From: Lojkania enalia
Taxonomy: Eukaryota; Ascomycota; Dothideomycetes; Pleosporales
DNA: 64,000 nucleotides
Assembly: GCA_010094045.1 (NCBI GenBank)
Contig: ML986581.1
Span: 248,001 to 312,000 of the forward strand
Direction: 5' to 3'
Both the position numbers and the translations under genes were made by a program. Below, in pieces: positions 45,319-57,410 of this stretch (positions within the stretch are counted from its first letter, which is position 1; every line of letters begins with the position of its first letter). The notes under the pieces are model-generated. The model had not been told where the DNA came from. It saw only the letters and a program-made list of their open reading frames with translations, and ran no database searches.

Positions 45319-47165
45319 GTTGCTCGTTCCTCAATGGCACAATGCAAGAAGGGATAGAAGATCCAAGCAAAAAAAAGAATAGAGCAGGGTCCCAGCAAGG
45401 AGAGAGATTCCAGGCGTCTGGGGATTCCCTCCACTTTAATATGTCCCAGGAAACGGGTGACACCCTGCTCGGCGGGAAATCCAGCTAATCTATTCTACCC
45501 CGGCGTGACCGTAAATTTGGATGGATTATTAGCGATTGCCTCCAGCTATATGGAAGTGACTGCGACCCCGCGTGCTCAACCCGGACAGTAATATACCGAT
45601 ATGGAGCTCGCAGCCAAGGGTGCAAAGACGGGTATTGATGCGTGCCCATCGCTGCATGCAGTGTGGGTCCGCCACGAGACTGGATCCATGTGGCATAAAG
45701 AAAGCCTGACAGAGTCTGTTCTCGTCGATCCTGCTGGCAATGTGACTTTCCAACGGTTTTGCGGCGAAGATGGTTGGTGTTGGGTGGATGGAGAAGCTCG
45801 TGTCCAGGTTTGCAATTACCGGCTTCGAGGGCCGACGACCGACACAACACCCAAAAGGAGAATGGAAAGCCCCTCGCCAAGCAAAATAAATGATCTGCGT
45901 ATGCTGTGCCATGCGCTTGCGCGATCCTTATAGGCCCCTCCCATGGTCGTCAAGATCCTTCAAGAGAAGCCAAACGCTAGACACAAGTCCTGTTCAAGCG
46001 AAACGAGCTGGTCGCCACGGGTAAATTGCGATGAGGCGGGCAGCTCGAAGATGTAAATCCTAGTCCGTCCATCCGAACAAGGTCACACCAAGAAGCGGCT
46101 CAGAAATTTGACATAATAAAAACACTTCCAATTTTCTACCAAGAAAAGCAACTCTTTCGTTGGTGAACGTTTTGCCTTCAAGTTGAACAGAATGATTACG
46201 GCAAAGTCGTCTTTGCAAGAGACGGCAAATATCGCAAGATGCGGGGTATTGACCGTAAGACTGACCAACGGCTTTCTTACTCCTTTGGATATACCCTGGG
46301 ACTTTCGCTTATTCGGGCTCGCTATACAAGAATGGTCAATATGTGGAGACTCAAAATCAAAATACCGCGCGAAAGAATACTGTAGGCCTCGTAAAACATG
46401 AAGAAGTTTTAGCAGAATACATTACAACTAGAAAGCACCATGGCTCTGCGCACTGTCCGGATGGGGTTTCCGATTAAGCGTCTTGGAGGGGGTAGCTTCA
46501 ATGGTACGGAGAGAAAGTTCCGTGGAGGCCAAGTTTGCCGAGTAGAATTACGAGAAGGCGGCGTTACCAAATGCTTGAATGGATGTTGTTGTATGTTATT
46601 GATTTCCCATAGTAAATGGCCTCACTGGCGCTTAGAATACCTTGTCTGTAACTGCATTGGCATTCTCGGCGCCTGGACAATGACCCCTTTTCAACTACCG
46701 GCCAACGGAAAGGCTTCTAGGACGTCTCTAGTACAGAAATTAAGAAATTCTTCAAGGGAAAACACAGATGTTGGCAAATGATTTCCAAATTTTCTGCCGT
46801 GAATCGGATGAGAGTTACTCCAGGTGTACGTAGGCGGCTGCATGGTTGGGAAAATGACCATAGTGGAGACTTAACAAAGTATCTCATTAGAGTATCCAAT
46901 ATGTTGTCTTCATTCATTAGCTACGCTACTCAATACTCGCTAAGTGATGATCCATCAGCGATGGAGAATTGAACTCCTATACTACTTCATTTAGCTCATC
47001 TCGATATTATCAAAATTTACTCCGGACTTACTATGCATCCCTTTGAATAGTTCGTGAAGTAGGAAAGCATTTAAACAGCTTCGATGCCCCTCAACCTAGG
47101 AGACGGGGATAAAGGTCGAGAGAGATCCCAAACACGATAACAAAAACAAGGGGAGCGATCTCAAA
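45319..47165. other. Intergenic region upstream of the transporter gene
   Basis: The left 600 bases are GC-richer and probably promoter; frames open on both strands there (for example 45601-45933, plus) have no domain. A 113-codon ATG frame at 46440-46781 is unrecognised. The rest is AT-rich. Confidence 0.5.
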
Positions 47166-47432
47166 ATGCTCGACAAAGAATTCAAAAAGCGCAGTCTTAA
47201 AAGCCGCCTATTCGGCCTTACAACCCCTCCTCCCATCGACGTCCATAACCAACCCTGGTAGAACGATCCTGCCTACGCGTGGAAGGACGACTCTAAAGTC
47301 GGCGGAGCCTATCTTGCCATAGGAGACTCCCAGAAAGGTATTCTACCAGAAGGTCCGACGCCCCAAGGCGAGGCAGAAGCAGGTGCGCAGGTGAATAATC
47401 CGTTCGTGGGTGGTGCACAGCAAATTGCTTGA
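47166..47432 (+). pseudogene. Small hydrophilic-protein gene with one in-frame TAG
   Basis: One frame from ATG 47166 to TGA 47432 (88 sense positions) is interrupted only by TAG at 47259-47261, right after a Trp codon. The sequence before it is basic (LDKEFKKRSLKSRLFGL, then TTPPPIDVHNQPW). After it comes NDPAYAWKDDSKVGGAYLA, then a Gln/Gly/Pro-rich tail ending NPFVGGAQQIA. GC content is higher than the flanks. It looks like a short soluble protein, family unknown. TAG could be a former CAG, or a site for UAG-to-UGG mRNA editing. No intron can remove it. Confidence 0.4.
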
Positions 47433-48425
47433 CTGAGTCTTGCGAATTCGGGGTAAATGTAGGGTGGTGGGTTTTAGAATGCGAGTGCGGTTTCAGGGCA
47501 AATTAATTTCTCTAATATGGGGAGCACCAGGAGTAGGGGAGGGGACCATATGAATAGAAATGGACGAGGTACAACGGGTCTAGGTATGACTATGCTTTCA
47601 CATTCCGGAGTTAGAAGATGTGAGGGAATGGGGCATCAAATGGTTGATTGTCTATTTTCTTGTGTCTGTCTTCTTCGTTCCCTGCTCCCGCAGGCCGCTC
47701 TCTCTAGTATCTACAGGTCGTGACTGCCACACAAGCCATAATCACATAATATAATCATAGCTCATTCACCATTAACCGTCACAGAAGATAACTCCATCCC
47801 GGGGAATCTAATGTCGCAATATAGCACGGTAGTCAAATGCTAGTAGGCAGGCATATTCGTGGCTAGAAGGGTCCAGCAGTGTATCCAATAGGCTTAGTGG
47901 GGTCTACGAGCAGAGCAAGAACAACTGACTGGGCTAGCAGGAGAGGAGAAATGCGCTCTAGGATAGAACGATATCGCTCTGAGACAGGAATACAGAGCAT
48001 ATCCATTAGGCGGCAAGGCCCACAAGATGCTCTTAACGGCATTGTTCAACAAGAGGGTGGAGGCCCATAGAGAGGCCCATGACATCCGACTATGAATCCT
48101 TCACAAAGGCTCAGAGTCATTGTCTAGCACAAGGATCGCCAAATTCCTACGACCACACAGATTCGGAGGGATGGATTTGGCCCTGTGTCCGATCGTGGTC
48201 TTGACAGTTTTGGAGGGCGTGAGAGCGATGAGATACCCACGAGTATGTATGCGAGTCCTTTATCGGAGACTGCGCGTCCTGGAGACAGATCGAGGGCTAG
48301 CGTTTAATCCAATGGCAGGCAGCCTCCGCAAACTACGGTGCTCAATAATCGGACTGGAAGGAGCCGAACTAATCACTCAGATTAAGATTCTAGGCATTCC
48401 CAACCGGCATACTTAGGTCCAACAT

Positions 48426-48517
48426 GTAAGGTTATATGTATCGCATGAACCCTATTATGGTTTAGCCTGAAATCATGTGATACCTTAATAGGATCGTGCG
48501 ATACATATAACCTTACA
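48426..48517. mobile_element. 92-bp foldback (MITE-like) element with 6-bp target duplication
   Basis: Arms of about 35 bp (48426-48461 and 48482-48516) are inverted copies; the outer 20 bases (GTAAGGTTATATGTATCGCA) match perfectly and the inner parts differ at a few positions. A loop of about 20 bases separates them. The 6-mer CAACAT sits directly before the element (48420-48425) and again directly after it (48518-48523), as expected for target-site duplication. No coding sequence fits inside, so any transposase would act in trans. The element may be a miniature inverted-repeat element or a solo foldback; its superfamily cannot be told. Confidence 0.65.
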
Positions 48518-48961
48518 CAACATTAAGAGGGATGGGCCATCCAGGAACTATGATGACGTAGCATGAGTCGCGGTTGCCTGCAAAATAGGAGGCTGGGTCC
48601 TTGGAAATGTGTATGTAGCTTTACATACTTCGATATGCGATCAGCAGTCAGTGCCATTAGATCGATTCTCAACTCTGTCGTTTATTAGTGCTCTTTGATG
48701 CCGATTAACCCATCTTTGTATATATTCCTAATAACTCAGCCTTGGAATGGAAGTCGCTATATATATATATTGATTTTTTTCAATGCCTTGTGGAGACTGG
48801 TACCAAGTGGTAAGTGAAAAGACTCGATACTAAGGGTTATAGCATAAATGCTGTGGTGAAAGGCGAATCTGGTCTTAGGGAGGGAGATGAGGAGCTGAAC
48901 TGCTTGATTGAAGATGGCCAGCGGGCCATATTTATGTACATGAAAAAGGGGCATATCAGCT

Positions 48962-49016
48962 GATATCCAGCGTTATATCCAGCGTGATATCGACCGTGAT
49001 ATCGTACGTCGATATC
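48962..49016. repeat. GATATC array with 12-bp spacing
   Basis: GATATC occurs at 48962, 48986, 48998 and 49011, with a one-base variant (TATATC) at 48974, so five half-units lie 12-13 bases apart. The spacers contain CAGCGT, CAGCGT, GACCGT and GTACGTC. GATATC is itself palindromic. The array lies 117 bases beyond the 3' end of the esterase gene. It might be a protein-binding array or a minisatellite. Confidence 0.6.
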
Positions 49017-49132
49017 TGATACAGCTCGGCAGACTAGCCAAAAATCCCCATGACAAATGCAGGCAAAAGAAGCGTTGCTATATTCATATTATTATTATAG
49101 AGATTATATCATCTGAACTCATCCTAGATATT

Positions 49133-50287
49133 TCAAGGGTTTGAGAATCGATCGAAAAATGACATCATGAGAGCGCTCGCCTGTATTGGGGCTGGCCCTT
49201 GGGGAACTGGGATTTGGGTCAAGTTCGGTTCTGTATCAGCCCAACAGTGTCCTAGAGCGGCTCAGTATCTTAATAAATTGTAAACAAAACTGTGCTTACC
49301 CATATCATCGACTTTGTAGTGCTGAAGAAGACCTTTGACTTCATTGCATTTCCATGACAGATGATGTACTTTATTGTCAGCCGTGTCGTCCTCGGCTTTC
49401 GTAGTACAGCCGTTCCTCTGAGCCCAAGCCTCCAGCCTGCACGATGTATTAGATAGATATCTGGTTAGTTACTAAAGGGCTATTTACCATGAAGGTATTG
49501 ATGGCAAAAGCCCACCCTCTCCTTCGCCACCCTCGTAGAAAACAGTGTTGTCAGCACCGCCGTGGACCTCGAGGAACGGCAGCGGAGTCCGAGCTGGAGA
49601 GCAACCATTGAGATCAGTGTAGAACGCCCCTGATCCAGAAGCAAAAGCAGCAAATTGACCCCCGACCTTACTGCAAGCAAGGGTGCTGACAAATCCACCC
49701 CCATTTGATATACTGCAAAACGTCAATGATGCGTGATACGCAAGGAGCACGTTCGTGGAGACTAAGACGCACCCAGTAGCATATATACGCTTCTCATCCA
49801 CACAGACCTTGGATTTAAGGTCGGCAATGATATCCGATACGAATTGGAGATCTTCATCAACAGTCGAGCCCGTGTGATAGCTTGGACCAGCCCAAGACCC
49901 GTCGATACCATTCGGATAGACCATGATTTTCTGCTTATATTAGTCATGGCTGCATAAATCCTCCTTGAAGTTAAAGCTTACCTGACCACTGAATCGCGAC
50001 TCGGAAAGTTTTGTATCAAGCTCAAATAGCACGCCTGTAGTACTCGATCCATGGAAGCCTAGAACAAGCGGATACTGCTCGTTCTTGTCGTACGTCGATG
50101 GGAGATGATACGAGTAACTGCGATCCTTGCCACTGCTCTTTAGCCCAAACCGGTACTGGGTGATGCCGGGAAAGAATTGTGTCTTTCCGCACCCGGAGCT
50201 GGCTCGAGATGTGAATTCTCCATGAGCAAAGCCCGCCGCAAATTGACAGATGCTAGTGAAGAACAACAAGACTACATGCAGCGCCAT
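49133..50287 (-). CDS. Secreted CE1-type feruloyl esterase
   Basis: Five exons (49982-50287, 49773-49930, 49488-49712, 49300-49436, 49133-49251) with introns of 48-60 nt encode 314 residues. A signal peptide (about residues 1-20, MALHVVLLFFTSICQFAAGF) leads into a domain starting GCGKTQF. The alpha/beta hydrolase motifs are YPLVLGFHGSS (oxyanion), VYPNGIDGSWAG, the nucleophile elbow GISNGGGF built across intron 2, PLPFLEVHGGADNTVFYEGG, and the catalytic His in GHCWADTEPN, which is recovered only if the last intron ends at the CTCTAG acceptor (49252). This is the layout of the CE1 family, which includes feruloyl esterases that release ferulate from arabinoxylan. It is intact. GH92 lies directly upstream in the same orientation. 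Substrate specificity is inferred from the family. Confidence 0.9.
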
Positions 50288-51435
50288 CCTTAACGTCGAC
50301 GCAACTCACGTCCGCGCGACGAAACCTGTGGATGCAAACAATGCCGAACCAGAAGTAGGACAGAAGACAGAGGCGCGGAAAAGTCAAGTTCGCAACCTCC
50401 AGGTGTGCAAGGCGTGACCTTCCAAAGTAGGAAGCTACCATCCAGGCAGGTCGTGACCGCCGCGCATGATAGGCTGCCCACAGGCTTCATACAAATTTCG
50501 GTTGCCCCCGTCACGCCCATCTCATTTGATCCCATCCCGTCACGATTCATCCTCTCCTTCAAATCTTGGTCAACCGACTGCGCCGACTAATAGACACGTA
50601 TTCACCAGGCCGAGTCAATGTGAAGCCTGTTCTGCAGTACCTGACCTATCCTGTCTCCGATTGGTTGCCAGGTTTGACGGACTCGTCCGAATCCGGAAGG
50701 TGCTGCTTGTCTTCGATGCCATTCACTCCTAGCATTTCTATGGCTCGTCGATCAGGTGCGACAAAGCTTATAAAGCATCTCGAGCCGCGTTCACGGCGGA
50801 TTTCGTGATGGATTATTGCGGGGTAGAGCTGTGGAGGCACGGTAGCCCCACGGTGTAGGTACGTGCTTCCTCGGCAGCGATGGGTCTGGATTGCTGGGCA
50901 CACGGTCGCTACCACTAAACACCAACACCATCACCAGCAAGCTGCCACTAGAAGAGTCCGCCTATTAACGCTACCCACCGGAATTGGCTGATATCCACTA
51001 GCATAATTTGAACAGGCTTCTAGACGTAATGCTTAGCTTCACCTCCAACAGCCGTCCCAACAATCCTAACCAAGCACCGTCCCCCACTCCTTCCTGCGGA
51101 ACTTGTTCTCAGCTGGACTAATTTCGGTCGACATGTCATCATCTCCGACCATTAACTATACCTCACTTCTTGTGCTTACGCTCTGCCCTTCATTTGTTCA
51201 TACTAGTCGCTGGCCACAGAAAATTATACGGTTTGAGGCCTGACTTTGCCAGTCCGTAATGGCTTTAGACCCAGACTGCATGGATTCTTAGAACAACCAC
51301 GGGCATTTACAGTCGGAAGACGCGTATAATTAAAAGGCGTGGCAATGACCAATGCAGAACATCACTCGGAAAAGAGAGAGCCTCCGAAAGATAGTAGCAT
51401 TATTTGCGTGGACTAATGCACAGAAACCGGATGTT
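50288..51435. other. Spacer between the CE1 and GH92 genes
   Basis: Both flanking genes lie on the minus strand, so this holds the CE1 promoter and the GH92 3' region. The left part is GC-richer. Short open frames on both strands (for example 50466-50732 and 50646-50915) have no domain. Confidence 0.55.
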
Positions 51436-54006
51436 CTATCGTCGACTCTCTTCCAAAACGATATGCCCAGGACTTGGCGGCAATTCTCCAGTCTCCCAGA
51501 CCTTTTTCTCCGTCCCTAGCTGGAACAGAATGGAACCACCTTCGTCCATGATGTCCAAGTCTCCGTGCTCAAACCAGTTCTTGTTCCATGGTTGACCATT
51601 AATGCTTACGCCCTGGACGTAGTACCCTTGTCGTCCATCGCCATCATCCAGCCCCTCTGCTTGGATACGCAGCGTTCGATTATGATTGACCGTGATATTA
51701 ATGTCGTCGAACCATGGACTTTCCAGCAAATAAACCGGTGTTGTGACGATCGGGTACATTCCCAGCATCTGCCAGACTAGCCAACAGTTCAGTGCTCCGG
51801 CATCCGAGTTGCCAGGAATTCCGTTCGAACTGTTAAAGTAGAAGTCCGTAGCAAGTTGGCGGGAACGCTCTACTGATTTGTACTGCTTATTGAGGTAGTT
51901 GTACAAATATGGTGTTCCGAAGTCAGGCTCATTGGCTACGTTGTTGATGGTTGTAATACCTAGACCATTCACGCCGAGATCAACGCCAGATGTATTTGGT
52001 TTGAATACATAGTCGAGACGCTCCTCAAAGTGCTGGGGTCCACCCATCAGCTGGATAACTGTCTCTACATCGTGGGGAATCACAAAGGAGTATTCTAATG
52101 CCTCGTCAGCGCGGATACTTCAATTAGCAGAATTCGGTGTCAACACTTACCAAATGCCGTTCCCTCATAGCTCTCATCGCTCCAGTTGCACTCCCCACAA
52201 TTCGTAATGTCGTACGTCTTATGAAACGTCCCATTCGCATAGCGTGGCATTATGAATCCCGTGAAGTTCCGACTAATCGCTTCGGAGTCCCAGCTCAACT
52301 GCCACCCAGCCGATCTTCGTAGGTATAGCTCCCGATCTCCTGGTTCCTCACCCGCAGCGATTTGACTAACAGCGAAGTCATTCAATGAATACTCTACTGT
52401 TTTGGATACTGCTCGCGTGTTACGGTCCGCGGAGACATAACCCAATGGAATCCAGTCATCTAGCGCAGATCGACCCTCTTTTAAAGAACCTTGCGGATCT
52501 ACTGGATTCTGATCAAAATACGGCAATACCTCAGCGTCCTTTTTTACGGCAGCGTAGCCCTCTGTCCAGTTGATCTTTCCTCGCAGGCCCTTCACATATG
52601 CGTCCGCCAGCACATTGTCAGCATTTGAACCTCCTTGAACAAGACCGTTGTAATTGCCGCTACGTCCATCAGGCAAATATCCCTCATGTTTGAACATATC
52701 AATGAGCGACCGTATCATACTCTCATAGTATGACGGTTGAATAAGGTGCCATAGGCTAACCTGATTTCGGAAGAGATCCCACATAGTGTAAAAATCATCC
52801 CAGTACTCGTCTGATTCCCATAGAGGATTCTCACCAACGCGTTCGCTCGGGATCAGGTGCATGAAGTAGAGCGATGAATACAGCAAAGCTAGCCTCGTCT
52901 GATTGGCCGCTGGAGAAGTATCCACCTTAATCTTAGAGAAGACATCTCGGTTCCATTCATCTCGGGCTGCTTGGGCAGTCTGCTCAATATTCCAGGAAAA
53001 CAACTCCTCGTTTTTATATGCGCATGCTTTGTCGACAGACATGAACGAAACTCCTACCCTTGATTTTATTTCATTCGACCTATCCGTCTCGTTCCAAGAG
53101 AATATTGCGCCTACTCGATCGCTCATAGGTCCGGATCTTGCACTAGTTCCTTGGAAAGTTGGCTGGGGCGTGGTCGCGTTATTAAAGCTTCGAAAATGTC
53201 TTCCGACTGGGAACGTATTCTTCCCACTGAACGCCCTAGCGCTATTAGGGATCGAGTCGAATTCCCCACAAACATATACGGTAACAGGAGGACCTAGATT
53301 CCATCCGTTTGCGATGCTCGTGTATCCCGTGTAGGTCCTGCTATTCGACTCTATTTCGATCTCTCCACCAGCATAAAACTGAGAGTCCCAGGATCGACTT
53401 GGGTGTGGAAGATAGTGAGAGAAATCCACGAGAACATACTTTTCCGAGGATGGGAATGTATAGCGCATAAGCCCTGCATGGCGAGTCGCCGAGAGCTCTA
53501 CTGTAATGTCTGATTCGAAACGGGTGTGGAAATATCCCACGCTTGCGACATCTTCGCCAACCTGCTTCCTTGTCAGTCGACTGTCTTTGCCCCATGTCTC
53601 TACAGCAACTACCCACTCTCGTCTGCCAATACGTTAGGTTGTCTAATAGGTTGACAGGTGCCTCGATCGTGGTTAGGGGCAATTGCGCGGGGTACCCATA
53701 TTTCGGTCCGCCTCCTGTGCCAGACTGATGGAGCATGCTGATGCCGGTGACCTTTCCCTGAGGTGTCCACCCGCCGTTCAATGCGCTTTGATTCACAGGC
53801 TCTTCATAGGTGTCCAAGCCGAGCTTTACCATGCCGAATGGCACGGCGCCGCCAACAAAGACATCCCCACCGCCGAAGGCATATCCAGCGATCGCGCCTT
53901 CAGAACCGATAAAGGGATTCACGAATTGCGAGTAGTCGACCTGAGCAACTGCGCATCGCGAAACAGCCACGCACAGCGCAATGCCACGGCGAATTCTAAT
54001 AAACAT
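51436..54006 (-). CDS. Secreted GH92 alpha-mannosidase
   Basis: Exons 53617-54006, 52151-53561 and 51436-52094, with introns of 55 and 56 nt, give 819 residues. A signal peptide (CVAVSRCAVAQ) precedes the domain start VDYSQFVNPFIGSEG. GH92 hallmarks follow: GGGDVFVGGAVPFGMVKLG, GGPKYGYPAQ, YFHTRFESDITVELSATRH (after intron 1), DEYWDDFYTMWDLFRNQV, PDGRSGNYNGLVQGGSNADN and the late GNSDAGALNCWLVWQMLGMY. The C-terminal sandwich carries WFEHGDLDIMDEGG. GH92 enzymes are calcium-dependent inverting exo-mannosidases acting on alpha-1,2-, -1,3- or -1,6-mannose of N-glycans or yeast mannan; linkage cannot be deduced. The length is normal. It probably acts outside the cell with the neighbouring esterase. 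Confidence 0.95.
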
Positions 54007-55340
54007 AATGACGCACGGGAGGAAAACATCATCGTCGTTCGACTATGGGCGGGAGCCATTCTCTTGTTAACTTATCCTCGGGTATAAACGCCCCGCTATC
54101 TGCACATTTTGTTCACCCGGGTTGGTCTGAGGTTACATCGAGTCGAAAGATTTCTTGACTTGTTGCTGACAGATGACGTTGCTCGTACCCCTCCTTCTTG
54201 AAATGGTACCTGCCAAGCCGAACAGCCTTGTCTTAATCAAGCGGGGAAAAGCGTAATCTGTGTCCTGGGACTCCCTCTTTGAGTTTAGTGCAGTCCCTGC
54301 GCTTATCTATATCGGGCATCGCTCCTCGTCCCATCAATCGGCCGCTTTTGACCCTCACCAGGCTTCCACCTCATCTCTTTCCCTTAATCCTCCTACCCGA
54401 CCCCGGCGCCTCTGCTGCAAAGCAGCCCACGCCTATTCTACCCCTCGCCTGCCTGCTCCCCCATCTTATCTCCGGCCGCTAATCAAGATCTCGCTCTCCA
54501 ACTAGTCAACATGCTGTGCGGCCCTCCTAGTTTCTGCCTTATTTTTCTTCCTACTGCAGCAGGCTGTGATACTATTGGTGCGACATCTATGTTGACATGA
54601 CTATCCTGCTAGCTTTAGTCAGGTTTAATTTAGACAGCTTTTAAATCTCATTTCCAGAGTATCCTCCTGCTTCAGGTTCATTTCTAGTGCACTTTCCTAG
54701 GGTCCTTCGCATTTGCTTTCGCTATCTACAATCCTACCTTTACATCTCTCTAGCTTTCTTATTACGATCTTCTAGTGATGATAACCCAATCTAGCTATGA
54801 TGCTAATCTCCTATCCTTCTTGTTCAACGTATGGTACGCGGTGATTACCACAAGAGAAAGAAGCACAAGGGAATGCATTAGTAGCAAGGAAAGACGCGAG
54901 GCACATTATGAAATTAGGAAAAACGTTGGAAGTAGATATAAGAGTTGTGAGCGTGATGGAACACTATTGTGATGAAGTTTTGGGACACGAGAAGGGTGGC
55001 GAGTAGGTAGATTCGAGTTCCATATATGGAATCTTAAGAGCTCGGACTGGATTAGGGTGTGAGGACTAAAACTGGTGAGTAGAGATTATCAGTCATTGGA
55101 GATGGTGCTTGGGCGTAGCATTGGTAATATTTCCCGTTTCTGATGTCCCGTGGATACAAGGCCTTGACATATATACTCGCAACGATCAAATGGCTAAATC
55201 TCATATAAATGTTTCATCTGAGGAATATTGTTCTTGCGTGAGCAGCTTTCAGTTTGAATAAAACGAAGACAGTGACAGCAGCAAGGGAACACTGCAATAC
55301 TCTGTACGTGGTAAATCTGTTGACAAGACTAAGACATAGA
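54007..55340. other. Intergenic region with a CT-rich leader-like stretch
   Basis: Between about 54270 and 54510 the plus strand is strongly pyrimidine-rich and ends in a context resembling a fungal start (CAACATG at 54507-54513), but the frame after that ATG closes after 29 codons. A second pyrimidine-rich stretch follows to about 54780. No gene is recognised. Confidence 0.5.
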
Positions 55341-56690
55341 CTACTCAAGAACGACTTCGATCAAGCCTTCGTTACCTTGGCCTTTGTTGTATATCCCCGT
55401 GATATTTAAACCGCAGCTCTCGATAAGCTTCCACCATTCCAATTCCGTACGCTCCTGAGCAGATGCAAGGGCCATCATAAAGAGATCGAGTGATACATGC
55501 TGCCAGGCAGCATGCTCGTCCGCGATCACCTATGGTTCGAAAGTTAGCGTGTGACTAGGTCGTTTAATTTGTTATCTTGCGAGATCGACGATCAACGAAG
55601 CTTGGTCCCAGAGTTGAAATGGAGAAAGATGCTCTTGGCTCACGTACGCAGTCATTTATGAGAATCTTCGAATAACCCGGCTCCATAGCATCCTTTAGAT
55701 GTCCAATTATTGTCCGGCATTGCTCATCCGCCCAGTCGTGCAACACCGAACGCATGAAGTAGGCGCGCGCTCCTTTGATCGGCTGAGGCGTGAAGAAATC
55801 GTGCACCTGCAGCTCGATACGTAGGTCTTCGCCTACCCCCGTATCTTTCGCCGCCGCGATAACCTCCGGGAGCTCCTGTAATATGAGCTTGCCAGCGTAT
55901 TATGGTACTCTGGACCGAAAATCTTGCAGGATCTGGCCAGTACCGCCGCCTATGTCAACTAGGGCTGACGTATCGCTATCTTTCAACCCTTCTACTAGGC
56001 GATTCTGAACTGGATACATCTCAATCCAGCTTGGACGATGTTTTCGTAGTATGTACGCGTACTGGTGGAAAGCTTGAAACACCTCGGGGTGATTCATCAG
56101 CCAGCCAAACGCGTGCCCTGTGTGGTTGTGGCCGTACTGGAAGGGCCATCTATAGGGCTTTCGGGGTTCTGAAATTTGATGCTCTTGAGGTATGCAGGCA
56201 TATGAGCAAAGGATAATTGCGCGCAATCCCAACTTTTTCACTAAGTTAGTAAGGACTTTTAGATACATATCTCAAGATAGAACAGACCAGAAGATAATAC
56301 CCGCAGAATACTCAGGGCGGGCGAGGATGGTGGTCGGGGCGGCCAGCTCAGAGTTGGACTTAGATCGGCCATTGTCCTGGACAGCTGTCTCGAAAATCTT
56401 CAGATCAACTGCAATGCGCGCGGCAACAGTGCGCAAGGGCTATTTCCACTCGGGTCAGCATATCGACCTCTGAACATCCAATAAAGACATACCAGGACCC
56501 ATATGTTCCACAACAACGTCTCCACCGGCGTTTCTGCTACAGCCACGAGCTGCCGCGCACCTGCAATTAGTCTCTCACGCGCATCGAGGTCACCATTCAG
56601 AAAGCCACTGCCTTCTATGGTAACCTGCCTAAGAGCTTGTTCAATGCGTCCCTTTTGAAGGCTTGTTTGGAGTGCTTCTTTATCCATCAT
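55341..56690 (-). pseudogene. SAM-dependent O-methyltransferase gene, decayed
   Basis: From an ATG at 56690 the gene reads as a fungal COMT-type O-methyltransferase. The N-terminal dimerisation part includes VETLLWNIW and, after an intron, PLRTVAARIAVDLKIFE. The SAM-binding motif is ALVDIGGGTGQ; the catalytic region has VHDFFTPQPIKGARAYF and RSVLHDWADEQC (His in LHDW), then SKILINDC and, after a second intron, IADEHAAWQHVSLDLFMM. Three lesions are visible: about 40-50 residues between the N-terminal and middle parts are scrambled (near 56200-56330), a one-base deletion lies at about 56140 (PIDGP then FQYGHN), and a TAA lies at 55900-55902 where the family has Gln. Such enzymes methylate polyketide hydroxyls. 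A decayed UbiA gene and a decayed Pth11-like gene follow, suggesting a dead metabolite locus. Confidence 0.75.
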
Positions 56691-57410
56691 GCTATCTAGG
56701 GTATGAGAGGAAATTAGGAGTACAAATATGTGACGTTCAGATATCACGTCAGCAGCGGCAACTGAAGAATATGTGATGTTTCTCTCTGCGGGCCAAAACT
56801 ATGACGTGGCCCCAATACAAGTGCCAATTCATTCGGGCTTGCCCCTGTAGCGCTAACAGCACAGAATCCGGGTATTGACTCTGATGCAAGTCCCTCTACG
56901 CCGCTTCCTACTAGTATTCCAATGATATTGTCCGTTCCCCAAACAGGGTGGAGCATTATGCGCTGCAATGGCACGATGCGAAAAGATGGCACCAATTCTT
57001 AACTCTAGAAGGGACCTTTTGGGAGGAGGGGGGGGGGGGGGAATAGTCATTGTATATGCCGCAATTGTAAAGCCACACTGGGTATCATCATTAGCTCCGG
57101 ATGCCCCACCTAAGGAGTTCGTGCATGAGGTCGTCTCAGATTGAGTTCTTTATGTAGAGTATGATTTATCATGATCTTGGAATACTTTAATGTTTCCTAC
57201 ATGCTACTGGTCATCTGAAGGTGTGCTGTGTATGTGCGTGCGGCGTGTGTGTGTGTATGTCAGTACATCAATCCGGTAGCCTTCTTGGGTGAGCTATAGA
57301 TTTTCATTTGCCCATTAATAGCGTCTTCGCACCTTTAAATTTCCACTACAATCAGAATCATACTCCTAGGTCCCTCATCTATCCTTCACCTGTCTACCAA
57401 ATTACTGAGA
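56691..57410. other. Divergent spacer with a G14 run and short GT repeat
   Basis: Promoter region between the minus-strand methyltransferase relic and the plus-strand Pth11-like relic. It holds a 14-G run at 57028-57041 and a short GT repeat near 57245. No gene recognised. Confidence 0.55.

Larger units (their letters stand above)
47433..49132. other. Intergenic region with foldback element and GATATC array
   Basis: No gene is firmly recognised. Open frames between 47879 and 48416 carry no known domain and may be a decayed gene. A 92-bp foldback element and a 12-bp-period GATATC array are described separately. Confidence 0.5.

Noticed and set aside
45601..45933. 110-residue plus-strand frame
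   Set aside because: GC-rich stretch open on both strands, no domain, positioned as a promoter region of the transporter gene.
48120..48416. 98-residue plus-strand frame
   Set aside because: No recognisable domain; overlapping frames on the other strand are equally open. Possibly a decayed gene but unsupported.
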